Of a DNA stretch of 64,000 nt, positions 24,559 through 33,895 are shown piece after piece. A model generated the notes under the pieces. The model searched no databases and had not been told where the DNA came from. It worked only from the letters and a program-made list of their open reading frames with translations. Each line of letters starts with the position of its first letter. The first letter of the stretch is position 1. This DNA is from CBDFHC01 sp965247585 (lineage in GTDB: Bacteria > Chloroflexota > Dehalococcoidia > Lucifugimonadales > GCA-2712585), in the NCBI GenBank assembly GCA_965247585.1, contig CBDFHC010000004.1, positions 62,001 to 126,000 on the forward strand. The letters run 5' to 3'. Position numbers and translations under genes: made by a program.

Positions 24559-25899
24559 TTAGATGGGAGGGGTGAGGGTGACGCCGAGGGCGGCTTCGCA
24601 CCAAGAGGCGGCGGCGAGGAGACGGTCTTCGGCGAAGGGGGAGGCGGCGAGATGGATTCCCAAGGGCAGGCCGGAGGCGGCGAGGCCGGAGGGGATGGTG
24701 ATGACGGGGAGACCGGCGGATGTCCAAGGTCCCTGAAACATGGGGTTACCAGTGCTGGTGATTTCGCCGGGGGCGGCGGTGGGGGTGGAAGGGGTGAGGA
24801 TGACGTCCGCCCTGGCGGTCATGTCCTGGACGTGGGTGATGAACTGGCGGCGGCGCTCCTGGGCCCGGGCATAAGAGAGGCCGTCCACCTCGAAGCCGCT
24901 AGCGATCATGCCTCGTATCTTGGGCTGGTAGTCCATGGCCTGCCGCTCGTACATGGGCTGGTGGAAGGAGGCTGCCTCGGTGGTGAGGATGGTGAACTGG
25001 TCCACATAGGACTGGTCGAAGTCGGCGGGCGAGGTGACCTCTTCGACGTGGGCGCCGGCGCGCTCTAGCAGGCGCACCATTTCGGCGGTGTGGTCCCGGG
25101 TCTCCTGATCGGCATGGTTGTGGAAGTAGCCCTTGAGCACACCGATGCGCGGCGACGCTGGGTCCTTTATGGCGGCCATGTAGTCTGGCACCGGGAGGGT
25201 TGATGACATGTAGTCCTGGGGATCGTGGCCGGCGGTGGCCTGAAGCAGGAGGGCGATGTCCTCGACGGTGCGGGCCATCCAGCCGACGGTGTCGAAGGAC
25301 CATGCGAGGGGGACGACGCCGTGGCGGCTGACGCGGCCGAGGGTGGGCTTGATGCCGACGACGCCGTTGTAGGAGGCGGGCCGCAGGACGGAGCCGACGG
25401 TCTGGGAACCGAAGGCGAGGGGGCACATGCGGGCGGCGACGGCGGCGGCGGAGCCGCTGCTGGAGCCACCGGGGGTGTGGGCGGCGTTCCAAGGGTTGCG
25501 AGTGGGGGAGGGGTCCAAGGCGGCGAATTCGGTGGTGACGGCTTTGCCCAGGATGACCCCACCAGCGGCCCTGGTGGCAACGACGGTGGTGGCATCGTAA
25601 TCCGGGACGAAATCGGCGTAGACCTTGGAGCAGGCAGTGGTGGGGACGCCGGCGACGTGGTAGATGTCTTTGAAGCCGACGGGTATGCCGTGGAGGGAAC
25701 CAGGGGAGGAGAGGTCGTCGCCTCGCTGGCGGGCCTCGGAGAGGACGGCCTCGCGATCGATATGGACCCAGGCGTGGAGCTTGGGCTCCAGGGCGTCTAT
25801 TCGAGCCAGGAAGGATTCGGCAAGCTCCAGGGGCGAGAGCTCCCTGTTGCGAATGAGTCGGACGGCCTGTGCAGCGGAAAGCTCATAAGGTTCTGCCAT
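24559..25899 (-). CDS. Amidase (amidase-signature family), variant signature
   Basis: 446 residues. The triad lysine is in V-G-F-K-D-I-Y, the Gly/Ser loop in T-P-G-G-S-S-S-G-S-A and the nucleophile serine in G-S-Q-T-V-G-S-V-L-R-P-A. The last segment has Val where almost all family members have Gly (GGS), close to the oxyanion hole. AGGAGG before ATG 25899 fixes the start; the longer open frame upstream is repeat. The next gene on this strand starts 93 bp after its end. Substrate unknown. Confidence 0.88.
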   Translation of the reverse strand: MAEPYELSAAQAVRLIRNRELSPLELAESFLARIDALEPKLHAWVHIDREAVLSEARQRGDDLSSPGSLHGIPVGFKDIYHVAGVPTTACSKVYADFVPDYDATTVVATRAAGGVILGKAVTTEFAALDPSPTRNPWNAAHTPGGSSSGSAAAVAARMCPLAFGSQTVGSVLRPASYNGVVGIKPTLGRVSRHGVVPLAWSFDTVGWMARTVEDIALLLQATAGHDPQDYMSSTLPVPDYMAAIKDPASPRIGVLKGYFHNHADQETRDHTAEMVRLLERAGAHVEEVTSPADFDQSYVDQFTILTTEAASFHQPMYERQAMDYQPKIRGMIASGFEVDGLSYARAQERRRQFITHVQDMTARADVILTPSTPTAAPGEITSTGNPMFQGPWTSAGLPVITIPSGLAASGLPLGIHLAASPFAEDRLLAAASWCEAALGVTLTPPI

Positions 25900-26027
25900 G
25901 GGGTCCCTCCTAGAGGCTGATGGTGGCGGTCGCATGGTGCGGTGTTGGTGCTGATGACCGCCTTTAAAGGCTTTCCTAAGGTAGCGATGGCCCATACTGT
26001 TGTCAAACGGCGAGGCCGATGACGGGG

Positions 26028-26185
26028 GAATCAGACATGGCGATGGGTATCGCCACGACGAAGGACTGAAAATCGAAGGTTGGTGGTTCCCACCCACCCG
26101 CCCAGGAAGGTCTTATAAAGAAGTTTGAGGGACACCCTCAAACTCCCGGCAGAAGGGCTCAGCCCTTTTGCACTCCCCGTAACAC
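26028..26185 (+). repeat. Intergenic hairpin repeat, full copy
   Basis: In the space 25900-26369. Full copy with leader cgatgggtatcgccacgacg, GGTTGGTGG hairpin and a TTGAGGG-ACA-CCCTCAA core (T-A closing pair). The third hairpin GCAGAAGGGC/GCCCTTTTGC pairs over ten positions with one G-T, although its bases differ from other copies. The remainder 26186-26369 shows only the upstream region of the next gene. Confidence 0.9.
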
Positions 26186-26369
26186 AGCTCATGACCGAAT
26201 GTTTGGACTGGGACAGGTAGAGCTATCGGTAGCCAGTGAGACCCGGAGTGGCAGTTAGGTTGGAGCGGGTTTGACACCTTATTCGACGGGAGATAGGCTT
26301 CGGATGCCTGTCGGGCAATGGATTTTGAAGGGCGGCCCGTAGGAGAGGACGATAAATCAGGAGGCTACT

Positions 26370-27437
26370 GTGGCGGGAAGAGGCATGGCCGGGAAGATCC
26401 AGACGGTACTAGGGGCGATAGAGCCGGAGGGGCTGGGGGTGACGCTGACGCATGAGCACCTGCTGATAGACCTTTCAGTGAGCGCAAGGCAGGAGTCGGC
26501 GGCCAGCGCCCGGGAGTTCTACGAAAAGCCGGTTTCAATGGAGACGCTGGGCCGGATTAAGTACTACGGGGCGGCGAACGAGGACAACAGCCATCTGTTC
26601 GACGTGGAGACGGCGATTAGGGAAGTGGAGCTGTACAAGCAGTACGGGGGCGACTCGCTGGTGGACGCGACGAGCGTTGGGATAGCCAGGGACCCGATAG
26701 GGCTGGCGCGGATCTCGCGGGCCACGGGGGTGAACGTGATTATGGGGGCGTCGTATTACGTAGCCGCGGCGCACCCCAGCGACATGGACGCGCGAACGGA
26801 GGCGGAGATAACGGAGGAGATTGTGAGGGACGTGTTGGAAGGGGCGGACGGAACGACGGTGAAGGCGGGGGTTATAGGCGAAATCGGGTGCTCTTGGCCG
26901 CTGGATGAGAACGAACGGAAGGTGCTGCGGGCTTCGGCGAGGGCACAGCGGCTGACCGGAGCGCCGGTGTTGATCCACCCGGGGAGGGACGAGACCTCGC
27001 CGCTGGAGATAATCGAGGTGCTGCGGGAGGCGGGAGGGGAGCTGGAGCGTACGATAATTGGGCACCTGGACCGGACGGTGTTCCAGCACGAAACGCTGCT
27101 GAAGATTGCCCAGTCAGGCTGCTATATGGAGTGGGACCTGTTTGGTAGAGAGGAGTCGTACTACTCGCTGAACCCGAACATAGACATGCCCAGCGACGCG
27201 AAGAAGATGGACGACATTGCGTGGATAAGCGGGGAAGGGTACGGGGACAAGGTGGTGGTAGCGCACGATATCTGCTCCAAGCACCGGCTGGAAACATACG
27301 GAGGCCACGGCTACTACTATATCCTGGAGCATATAGCGCCGCGGATGCGTAAGAGGGGCTACTCCGAGGAGGCGGTGCGGAAGATTCTGGTGGAGAATCC
27401 CAGGAGTGTACTGACGTTCGCAGAGGGGACGGGGTAG
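26370..27437 (+). CDS. Phosphotriesterase-family metal hydrolase
   Basis: Amidohydrolase-superfamily TIM barrel of 355 residues related to phosphotriesterase and PTE-like lactonases. Metal ligands visible: H28-x-H30 in T-H-E-H-L-L, a bridging acid Glu171 in I-G-E-I-G, His203 (L-I-H-P-G), His232 (I-G-H-L-D) and Asp300 (A-H-D-I-C). The glutamate replaces the carboxylated lysine of true phosphotriesterases, as in the PHP subgroup. GTG start at 26370 with CAGGAGG five bases upstream. The activity is more likely on lactones or esters than on organophosphates. Confidence 0.9.
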   Translation: MAGRGMAGKIQTVLGAIEPEGLGVTLTHEHLLIDLSVSARQESAASAREFYEKPVSMETLGRIKYYGAANEDNSHLFDVETAIREVELYKQYGGDSLVDATSVGIARDPIGLARISRATGVNVIMGASYYVAAAHPSDMDARTEAEITEEIVRDVLEGADGTTVKAGVIGEIGCSWPLDENERKVLRASARAQRLTGAPVLIHPGRDETSPLEIIEVLREAGGELERTIIGHLDRTVFQHETLLKIAQSGCYMEWDLFGREESYYSLNPNIDMPSDAKKMDDIAWISGEGYGDKVVVAHDICSKHRLETYGGHGYYYILEHIAPRMRKRGYSEEAVRKILVENPRSVLTFAEGTG

Positions 27438-27451
27438 GGGTGGTTACACAT

Positions 27452-27516
27452 AGGATTTGAGGGACACCCTCAAACTCCCGGCAGGGAACCTAGGTTCCCT
27501 GCACTCTTCTGTAGGC
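27452..27516 (+). repeat. Intergenic hairpin repeat, part copy
   Basis: TTGAGGG-ACA-CCCTCAA followed by GCAGGGAACC-ta-GGTTCCCTGC, both perfectly paired. Confidence 0.88.
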
Positions 27517-27652
27517 CCAGGGTTGGAAACAACCGACAATCTGTTCTTGGAAGAATCAGAGGAATAGTGTGGGCCTCACGGCACGCCAATTTGGCAAGTG
27601 AGTGGATAACTCCTTCGTCATAGGCCGAGTCACACGATGGAATATGAGGGGG

Positions 27653-28201
27653 TTAGGTGGGGAGGAGGGGGGCGACGCCCTCTGGCAGCTCCACCTCGAA
27701 GGCGTTGAGGTACTGGGCGACCAGGAGGTAGTGGCCGATGAGGCCAGTTACGTCTATGATGCCCTGCTCGCCAAAGCGGTCCTTGACGGCGTTGAAGGTC
27801 TGGCCAGTGACGGCGTGGTCTCGCAGCAGCTCCTGGGCGTAGCGGACCAGTAGCGCTTCGTCGCCGGAGAGGCCAGCGGGGGCGGTGCCATCCGTGAGGG
27901 CCTGGATAGTGGGCTCGGAGACGCCGGCCTCGCGGGCCAGGCGCGCGTGGGCGGTGAAGGCGTACTGGGCGCGGGCCTCCCGGGTGGCGGTGAGGATGAC
28001 GACTTCTTTGAGGGCGTTGTCCATTTCGCACTCGAAGCGAAGGTAAGAGCCGGTGGCGCCGATGCGGGCGGCGAGCTTGGGGCTGTGGAGCATGACGCCG
28101 TAGGGTCCGGCGGCGCGGCCCCGTTTTTCAACAATCTGGTCGAAATAGGGCTGATCTTCGGGCTTGAGCTGGTCCCGAGTGATGGAAGGTATGCGTGGCA
28201 T
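27653..28201 (-). CDS. Carboxymuconolactone decarboxylase (CMD/AhpD-like) family protein
   Basis: 182 residues, mostly helical. The family block E-V-V-I-L-T-A-T-R-E-A-R-A-Q-Y-A-F-T-A-H is clear. AhpD-type redox cysteines (CxxC) are absent, so it resembles the gamma-carboxymuconolactone decarboxylase side or uncharacterised CMD proteins rather than a peroxidase. The following gene on this strand is an amidase upstream at 28268. No aromatic-acid pathway genes are nearby. Confidence 0.87.
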   Translation of the reverse strand: MPRIPSITRDQLKPEDQPYFDQIVEKRGRAAGPYGVMLHSPKLAARIGATGSYLRFECEMDNALKEVVILTATREARAQYAFTAHARLAREAGVSEPTIQALTDGTAPAGLSGDEALLVRYAQELLRDHAVTGQTFNAVKDRFGEQGIIDVTGLIGHYLLVAQYLNAFEVELPEGVAPLLPT

Positions 28202-28267
28202 TGGTTGCCTCCTAGGATGGGATTAGGGCTGGGGGTATCTGATGGGTCCCCGGTCCCGCGTCGGGAG

Positions 28268-29683
28268 TTACAGGGGCGGGCGGCGTTGGTGCCATTCGGT
28301 GGCGGCTTCGTAACCGGCGGCGGCGCGGAAGACGGTGACTTCATCGAAGGGCCTGCCGCCGATGTGGAGGCCGATGGGGAGGTTGTTGGAGGTGAAGCCG
28401 CAGGGGATGCAGATGGCGGGGAGGGCGGCGAGGGCGTGAAGGGTGGTGTAGGAGCGGGCGCCAAACTGGCGTTGGACGACGTCGTCGGTGCTGTCGAAGG
28501 GCCTTTTATCCGCGGCGATCTCGGGGGCGGGCCCGCTGCCGGGAGAGACCAGGACGTCCACGGACTTCATGGCCTGCATCATTTGCTGTCGAAGGAGACC
28601 GCGGGCCTTCTGGGCGGTGAGGTGCCAATCAGCGGGTATGAGGGCGCCGGCCTGGAGGCGCATCCTGGTGGCGGCGTCGTATAGGTCCGAGCGGTTGCGG
28701 AGGTTGTCACGGTGGACGGCAGCGGCGTCGGTATCGAGGATGGCGATGGCGATGGGGGCGGCCAGGGGCGCCAGGGGTATGGAGACGCGGTGCACAGATG
28801 CGCCCAATTCAGCAAATGTGGTGAGGGACTTTTCGATGGCTTCGTGGACCTCGGGGTCGTTGAGGCCAGGCTCCATCATCTCCTGGATGTAGCCGACGCG
28901 GAGCCCGTGGACGCCTTTATTCAAATCGGATGTGAAGTCGGGCACCGAGACGGTGGCGCTGGTGGGGTCGAGGGGGTCGTGGCCGGCGATAGCGTTCAAG
29001 ATGAGGGCGCAGTCTTCCACGGTGCGGGCGAGGGGGCCAGCGATGTCCAGAGACCAGGAGCCGGCCAACATGCCGTAGCGGCTGACTCGCCCGTAGGTGG
29101 GCCGAAGGCCGGCGACGCCGGACATGGCGGCGGGCAGGCGCACGGAACCTCCGGTGTCCTCGCCGATGGTGGCGGTGGAGAGAGAGGCGGCCACGGCGAT
29201 GCCTGAACCAGCGCTGGACATGCCGGGATTCCTGTTCCGGTCCCAGGGGTTCCGGGGCTGGCCGTATGGGTGCTCCCGGGTGCCGCCAAGGGCAAATTCG
29301 GCCATGTTCAGCTTGCCCAAGAGGACGACGCCGGCTTCTTTAAGCTTTCTTATAAGGGTGGAGTCTACGTCCGGCACGAAGTCAGCGAGGAGCCGGGAGC
29401 CGCCGGTGGTGAGGATGCCCCTGGTCCAGAACTGGTCCTTGACGGCCATGGGGACGCCGTGCAGCGGACCTTTGCTGTGGCCGCGTTGGATTTCATCCTG
29501 GGCGGCGCGGGCGGAGGCGAGGGCGTCATCGGCGGTGAGGGTGATGAAGGCGCCCAGTGAGACGTCATATTGTTGAATTCGGTCCAAGTAAGCCTGGACG
29601 ACTTCGACGGGAGTCAGGTCCCCTGAGGCGTACAGGCGTGCGAGGGCGGCGATGGTCCAGGTGGTGGGTCCGGTGGCAGCCAT
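28268..29683 (-). CDS. Amidase paired with a GatC-like subunit (pair 1)
   Basis: 471 residues, GatA/AtzE-like amidase. Triad lysine in M-A-V-K-D-Q-F. The Gly/Ser loop reads P-G-M-S-S-A-G-S-G instead of the usual G-G-S-S-G-G. Nucleophile segment D-T-G-G-S-V-R-L-P-A is intact. GGAAGG before ATG 29683. The small GatC-like gene ends one base upstream, so the two products are translationally coupled and probably form a complex. There is no GatB, so a tRNA amidotransferase role is unlikely. Confidence 0.88.
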   Translation of the reverse strand: MAATGPTTWTIAALARLYASGDLTPVEVVQAYLDRIQQYDVSLGAFITLTADDALASARAAQDEIQRGHSKGPLHGVPMAVKDQFWTRGILTTGGSRLLADFVPDVDSTLIRKLKEAGVVLLGKLNMAEFALGGTREHPYGQPRNPWDRNRNPGMSSAGSGIAVAASLSTATIGEDTGGSVRLPAAMSGVAGLRPTYGRVSRYGMLAGSWSLDIAGPLARTVEDCALILNAIAGHDPLDPTSATVSVPDFTSDLNKGVHGLRVGYIQEMMEPGLNDPEVHEAIEKSLTTFAELGASVHRVSIPLAPLAAPIAIAILDTDAAAVHRDNLRNRSDLYDAATRMRLQAGALIPADWHLTAQKARGLLRQQMMQAMKSVDVLVSPGSGPAPEIAADKRPFDSTDDVVQRQFGARSYTTLHALAALPAICIPCGFTSNNLPIGLHIGGRPFDEVTVFRAAAGYEAATEWHQRRPPL

Positions 29684-29684
29684 A

Positions 29685-29900
29685 CTAGGCACCTTCCTCC
29701 ACGGGGAATAGGGGCAGGGGCTCCACCTGGCTGAGGTCCAAGGACTCCAGCTTGCGAAGCTCGCGCTGTAGGGCGGCAAGGCGGAAGGTAACCTCGTCCA
29801 ACTCGGAGTCGTGGATGGAAAGGCCGACCAGCCGAGCGAGGCTGAGGATGTCTTCCCGGGTTATGTCGTTGGAATTGAGGGGCGAATTTGAGGATGCCAT
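29685..29900 (-). CDS. GatC-like small subunit (pair 1)
   Basis: 71 residues: I-T-R-E-D-I-L-S-L-A-R-L-V-G-L-S, then a helix rich in charged residues and a tail L-S-Q-V-E-P-L-P-L that matches GatC, the strap subunit which wraps around GatA. The stop is one base before the amidase start. Proteins of this kind (AtzG in the AtzEG biuret pathway) pair with amidases outside tRNA metabolism. Confidence 0.8.
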   Translation of the reverse strand: MASSNSPLNSNDITREDILSLARLVGLSIHDSELDEVTFRLAALQRELRKLESLDLSQVEPLPLFPVEEGA

Positions 29901-30000
29901 CACCAGTCCTTGAAGGAAAGTTCAGCGGATATTCCGGATAGGTTTTAGACCAAAGTCTGCGGAGATCAGGGGATCGAGAGGCTGGCAAAGGTTTCATAGA

Positions 30001-31434
30001 TCAAGCCAGACCTGCTACTTCGGGGAAGCGGCCCTGGAAGCCTGACACCTGCTCGTAGCCGTGGGCGACACGGAAGAGGAGGGCTTCTTTGAAGGCGCCG
30101 CCGATGAGCTGGAGTCCGATGGGGAGACCGGCTGAGTTGAAGCCACAAGGGACTGTGATGGCGGGGAGGCCGGTGGCGTTGTGGACGCTGGTGTTCCTTG
30201 ATACCTCGCCGGATCCGGGGCCACGGACCTGGAAACTACGGCCTCCCAGGGTGAAGGTTTCGGCGTCAATACGGGGAGCTACGACAGGCGATGTAGGGGT
30301 GACCAGGAAGTCAACCTGTTGCAGGATGCGGGCATGCTCCTCTTTGAGAAGGCGCTGGGCTTTTAGGGCCTTGGAGTAGTCCACGGCGCGGATGTACTGG
30401 CCGGCCAAAACGCGGTAGAGGACGGTGGGGCCGTAGTCCTTACGGTGGGTCTTAATGTAGGGCTCGTGGGCCACCAGGCTGTCGACGATGGCGACGCTAC
30501 GGATGGCGGCGGCGTATTCCAAGGTGGGAATAGAAACGTCGACTGGTTCAGCGCCCAGCTCCTCCAGGGCGGCGATGGCCCTTCGCACGGAGGACTCAAC
30601 CTCGGGGTCCACCAGATCGAAATGAAAGTTTGAGGGGATGCCCATCTTGAGGCCGCGGAGGCCCTGACCCAGGGCGGCGGTGTAGTCCGGCACTGGGACG
30701 GGGACGGTGCTGGGGTCCAGGGGGTCGTGGCCAGCTATGGCCTGAAGCACCAGTGCGCTGTCAGCGACGCTGCGAGTCATGGGGCCGATGTGGTCACCGT
30801 TGAAGCTGGTAACAAGGAGGCCACGCTGGCTGACGAGGCCGAAGGTCTGCTTGAGACCTACGACGCCGCAAAAGGTGCCGGGTAGCCGCACGGAGCCGCC
30901 GAGGTCTGTGCCCAGGGAGGCGAAGGTGACGCCGGCGGCGACGTTGGCACCGCCCCCACCGCTGGAGCCGCCGGGGACGTGGTCCAGGTCCCATGGGTTA
31001 TGGACGGCGCCGTAGTGAAGGTTGTTAGAGGTGACGCCGGCGGCAAACTCTTCCAGGTTCTCTTTGCCAATGACGATGGCCCCAGCGTTTTGGCAGAGGG
31101 TGACGACCTGGGCGTCATAGTCGGGGACGTAATCGGGGAGGGCCACGGAGCCGACAGTGGTGCGGATTCCGGCGGTGGCCATGTTGTCTTTGATGCCGAT
31201 GGGGATGCCGTGGAGGGGGCCCAGGTATTCGCCGCGCATGAGGGAGTCTTCCAACTCCCGGGCGCGCTGCCTGGCCTGGCCGCCGAGGATGGTGATGAAG
31301 GAATTGAGCTTGGGCTGCATGCGCTCGACGTGGGCCAGGGCGGCGTCGATGAGCTCAACGGGGGAGACGTCCCGGTTCCGAATTTTGGGCGCCAACTCCT
31401 GGATGGTCAGCTTGAGCAAATTGGTGTCAGGCAT
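30001..31434 (-). CDS. Amidase paired with a GatC-like subunit (pair 2)
   Basis: 477 residues with a textbook amidase signature: lysine in I-G-I-K-D-N-M, loop V-P-G-G-S-S-G-G-G-G, nucleophile G-T-D-L-G-G-S-V-R-L-P-G. It starts within the stop codon of the small GatC-like gene (TGATG), so translation is coupled. This unit lies directly upstream of pair 1 on the same strand, so two amidase plus GatC-like modules stand in tandem. Candidate activities are hydrolysis of ureido or small amide compounds (AtzE-like); unproven. Confidence 0.9.
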   Translation of the reverse strand: MPDTNLLKLTIQELAPKIRNRDVSPVELIDAALAHVERMQPKLNSFITILGGQARQRARELEDSLMRGEYLGPLHGIPIGIKDNMATAGIRTTVGSVALPDYVPDYDAQVVTLCQNAGAIVIGKENLEEFAAGVTSNNLHYGAVHNPWDLDHVPGGSSGGGGANVAAGVTFASLGTDLGGSVRLPGTFCGVVGLKQTFGLVSQRGLLVTSFNGDHIGPMTRSVADSALVLQAIAGHDPLDPSTVPVPVPDYTAALGQGLRGLKMGIPSNFHFDLVDPEVESSVRRAIAALEELGAEPVDVSIPTLEYAAAIRSVAIVDSLVAHEPYIKTHRKDYGPTVLYRVLAGQYIRAVDYSKALKAQRLLKEEHARILQQVDFLVTPTSPVVAPRIDAETFTLGGRSFQVRGPGSGEVSRNTSVHNATGLPAITVPCGFNSAGLPIGLQLIGGAFKEALLFRVAHGYEQVSGFQGRFPEVAGLA

Positions 31435-31628
31435 CAGGACTCGTCTCCTTCCTGGACCTTGAGGAGCCGGGATGACATGACGCTGGAGAGGTCCAGGTTG
31501 TCCAGCGACCGGATGGCGGAGACGTAGCCGCGGACCTCCGGCAGAACAAGTTCGAGCTCTTCATCAGAAACTTCGATTCCGTGGAACTCGCGGGCGATGG
31601 CCTTGAGGGTTTCCTTGGAGACTTCCAT
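31434..31628 (-). CDS. GatC/AtzG-like small subunit (pair 2)
   Basis: 64 residues beginning M-E-V-S-K-E-T-L-K-A-I-A-R and with L-E-L-V-L-P-E-V-R-G-Y and a short tail. Fits the GatC-like strap proteins by size and position, but is hardly similar to the pair 1 subunit. GAAGTGACGAC-type spacing before ATG 31628 gives only a weak ribosome site. Confidence 0.72.
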   Translation of the reverse strand: MEVSKETLKAIAREFHGIEVSDEELELVLPEVRGYVSAIRSLDNLDLSSVMSSRLLKVQEGDES

Positions 31629-31679
31629 GTCGTCACCTCATGTGGACTAGACGGGCGATGGAATGGAGGGAGGGGCTGC

Positions 31680-32060
31680 GTGCGGCGGAGTATAGCACGG
31701 AAGGTCCGAGCTTCTCCCCAGCGCCTTTTTTAGAAAGGGGACCGGTGAGGGCGAGAGGTTTGTCTGCTGCTGAGGTCTGCCAATCAAGGGTTGGTGGCGC
31801 CCACCTGCTCCAACGGCTGGGACGAAGGCGGTATGTGCTGGTCCTTCCCCTCGACAAGGTCAGGATAAGCTTGGCCTCAGGGTGAGCAGGCCGGAGGCGT
31901 AGGAGGCTTGTTTTCATAGGAATGACATTTCTTGTTCGGACGCTCAACGCGGGGCAATGTGACGCATAAAAGCGGGCGAAACCAAAAACTGACGGCCTCT
32001 CAGACTCCCGGCAGCCACCACTCAGGTTCCCCGCACCTTCTTGTTTGGTTGGTCTTCGCC
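31680..32060 (+). repeat. Repeat fragments in a long spacer
   Basis: The gene-free stretch 31629-32276 holds fragments: GGTTGGTGGCGCCCACC (31790), a ggtatgtgctggtccttccc element with insertion (about 31830), cataggaatgacatttcttg (31915) and a degraded core-plus-third-hairpin (31997-32050). The last 200 bp before the next gene show nothing I recognise. Confidence 0.75.
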
Positions 32061-32276
32061 CTGCGCAGGGTGCGCTTTTCCAAAGCCCGGGCTGTCCCTT
32101 TGGGGGAGGAAGGTGTGTTGTTGGGAAGTGAGCGGAGGCACGGAAATAGCACCTAGGGTAGTAGCTACGTTGACTAGGGGTTACGGGCGAAACTAGACTA
32201 TCGCTATTCAGTAGTCGTGCCCGGGCCGGAGTAGAGCGGTCCGCCAGGGCGCGGCGGTGTTCGACGGAGGGCGGTC

Positions 32277-33395
32277 ATGACAGTAACGCAGGTTATCTCA
32301 GCGGACTCGCACGTGCTGGAGCCGTCAGAGATTTACGTGGAGCGGATGGCGCCCGAGTACCGGGACAAGGCGCCGCGCGTGGTGCGGAACCCGGGGGACC
32401 GGGAAGGCGAGTTCTGGACGTTCGAGGAGCGGCCACTGTTGACGGCGGTGGAGGGGTTTTTCGCAGGGCCAAGCCGGGACAGCTACGACGAGATAGCGGA
32501 GCACCTGAGGACGGCGCGATACGAGGACCGGCTGCCGGGGTCTTATGACCCGGCGGCACGGTTGAAGGATATGGAGAAGGATGGCACATACGCGGAAGTG
32601 ATGTACCCGACGTACCCGCTGGGGTTGTTCACGGTCAAGGACGGGGGGCTACAACGGGACCTGTTCCGAGTGTACAACGACTGGCTGGCGGAGTTTTGCG
32701 CATACGCGCCGGAGCAGCTGGTGGGACTGGGGCTGGTCTCTATCTGGGACGTGGAGGCGGCGGTGTTGGAGGTGCGGCGGTGCGCCAAGATTGGGCTGAA
32801 AGGGGTGGTGATAGTGGCTTATCCACCGGAGGAGCTGGGCTACAACCAGCGGATGTACGACCCGCTGTGGGCCGAGGCAGAAGCGAACGGAACGCCGATT
32901 AGCCTGCACGCGTTCACCGGGTTCGGAATTGAGGACTCGACGGAGCATCCACGTTACCGGCACGCGTGCCTGCACCATGCGGCGCAGCGGTCGTTGACGC
33001 AGATAATCTATTACGGGGTATTCGACCGATTTCCAGCGTTGAAGATAGTGCTGGCGGAATTCGACATTGGGTGGGTGCCGCACTACTTGTGGCTGGCGGA
33101 CGACAAGTACCGGATGAGGCACGAGAACCCGGAGATTACACCCAAGAAGAAACCCAGCGAGTATTTTCGGGCAAACGTATTCGCCGATTTTATTGACGAC
33201 CCCATAGGGCTGAAGAACACAGACATCATTGGCGAGGACAACTACATGTGGTCCAACGACTACCCGCACTGGGAGAGTAGCTGGCCGCGGTCTCAGGAGT
33301 ATATAGAGCGTAACTTCCAGGGGGTGTCCGAGGAGATAAGACGGAAGATCACCAGGGACAATGCGGCGAAGCTTTACGGGCTGTCGGTGGGGTAA
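32277..33395 (+). CDS. Amidohydrolase 2 family protein (ACMSD-like metal-dependent hydrolase/decarboxylase)
   Basis: 372 residues. N-terminal D-S-H-V-L-E-P contains a metal-binding histidine. Central H-A-F-T-G and C-terminal S-N-D-Y-P-H-W-E-S-S-W-P are the usual landmarks of this family, which includes decarboxylases and hydrolases of aromatic and cyclic compounds. GGAGG lies seven bases before ATG 32277. Substrate not deducible; the neighbourhood contains no pathway partners. Confidence 0.88.
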   Translation: MTVTQVISADSHVLEPSEIYVERMAPEYRDKAPRVVRNPGDREGEFWTFEERPLLTAVEGFFAGPSRDSYDEIAEHLRTARYEDRLPGSYDPAARLKDMEKDGTYAEVMYPTYPLGLFTVKDGGLQRDLFRVYNDWLAEFCAYAPEQLVGLGLVSIWDVEAAVLEVRRCAKIGLKGVVIVAYPPEELGYNQRMYDPLWAEAEANGTPISLHAFTGFGIEDSTEHPRYRHACLHHAAQRSLTQIIYYGVFDRFPALKIVLAEFDIGWVPHYLWLADDKYRMRHENPEITPKKKPSEYFRANVFADFIDDPIGLKNTDIIGEDNYMWSNDYPHWESSWPRSQEYIERNFQGVSEEIRRKITRDNAAKLYGLSVG

Positions 33396-33414
33396 GAGGT
33401 GTGGAGGTATTGCG

Positions 33415-33850
33415 CGGTATGGGCTCGTCCTTCCCTTCGACTAGCTCAGGATAAACTTGCCTCAGAACTTGTGAACCAATTGAGCTGGGACAGCGCTAGT
33501 GGGCGTCAGGATTGGACACGTAGAGAGGGTTGCGAATCACAGGTTGGTGGTGCCCACCCACGACCACCCAGTGAGGTTTAATTTCTGAGGGACACCCTCA
33601 GACTCCCGGCAGAAGGGCTGCGCCCCTCTGCACTCCTCCTAGTTGGGCGCAGATAGACTAGAGACGGCGCTATTTACATTGGAATGACATGGCTTATGTG
33701 GAGGTTCAACGCGGGGAAATGAGACGCTGAAAAAGCCGACGAAGCCAAAAACTCACAGGGCCTCAGGATGAGCGGGTTGGTGGCGCAGAGGAGCGGGTAT
33801 CGGACGGCGGTTCTCACGCCCTCTTAATCTCCCCCTATCGAGGGGGTGAG
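33415..33850 (+). repeat. Repeat-filled spacer
   Basis: The space 33396-33895 contains ggtatgggctcgtccttccc (33418), a full three-hairpin copy (33530-33655; core CTGAGGGACACCCTCAG, third hairpin GCAGAAGGGC/GCCCCTCTGC), the ggaatgacatggcttatgtg element (about 33682), gggcctcaggatgagcgggt (33760) and the cctcttaatctccccctatc hairpin element (33813). Confidence 0.85.
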
Positions 33851-33895
33851 AATTTTCGTATCTTAAGGGGCATTAATTACAGAGAAGGATGAACG

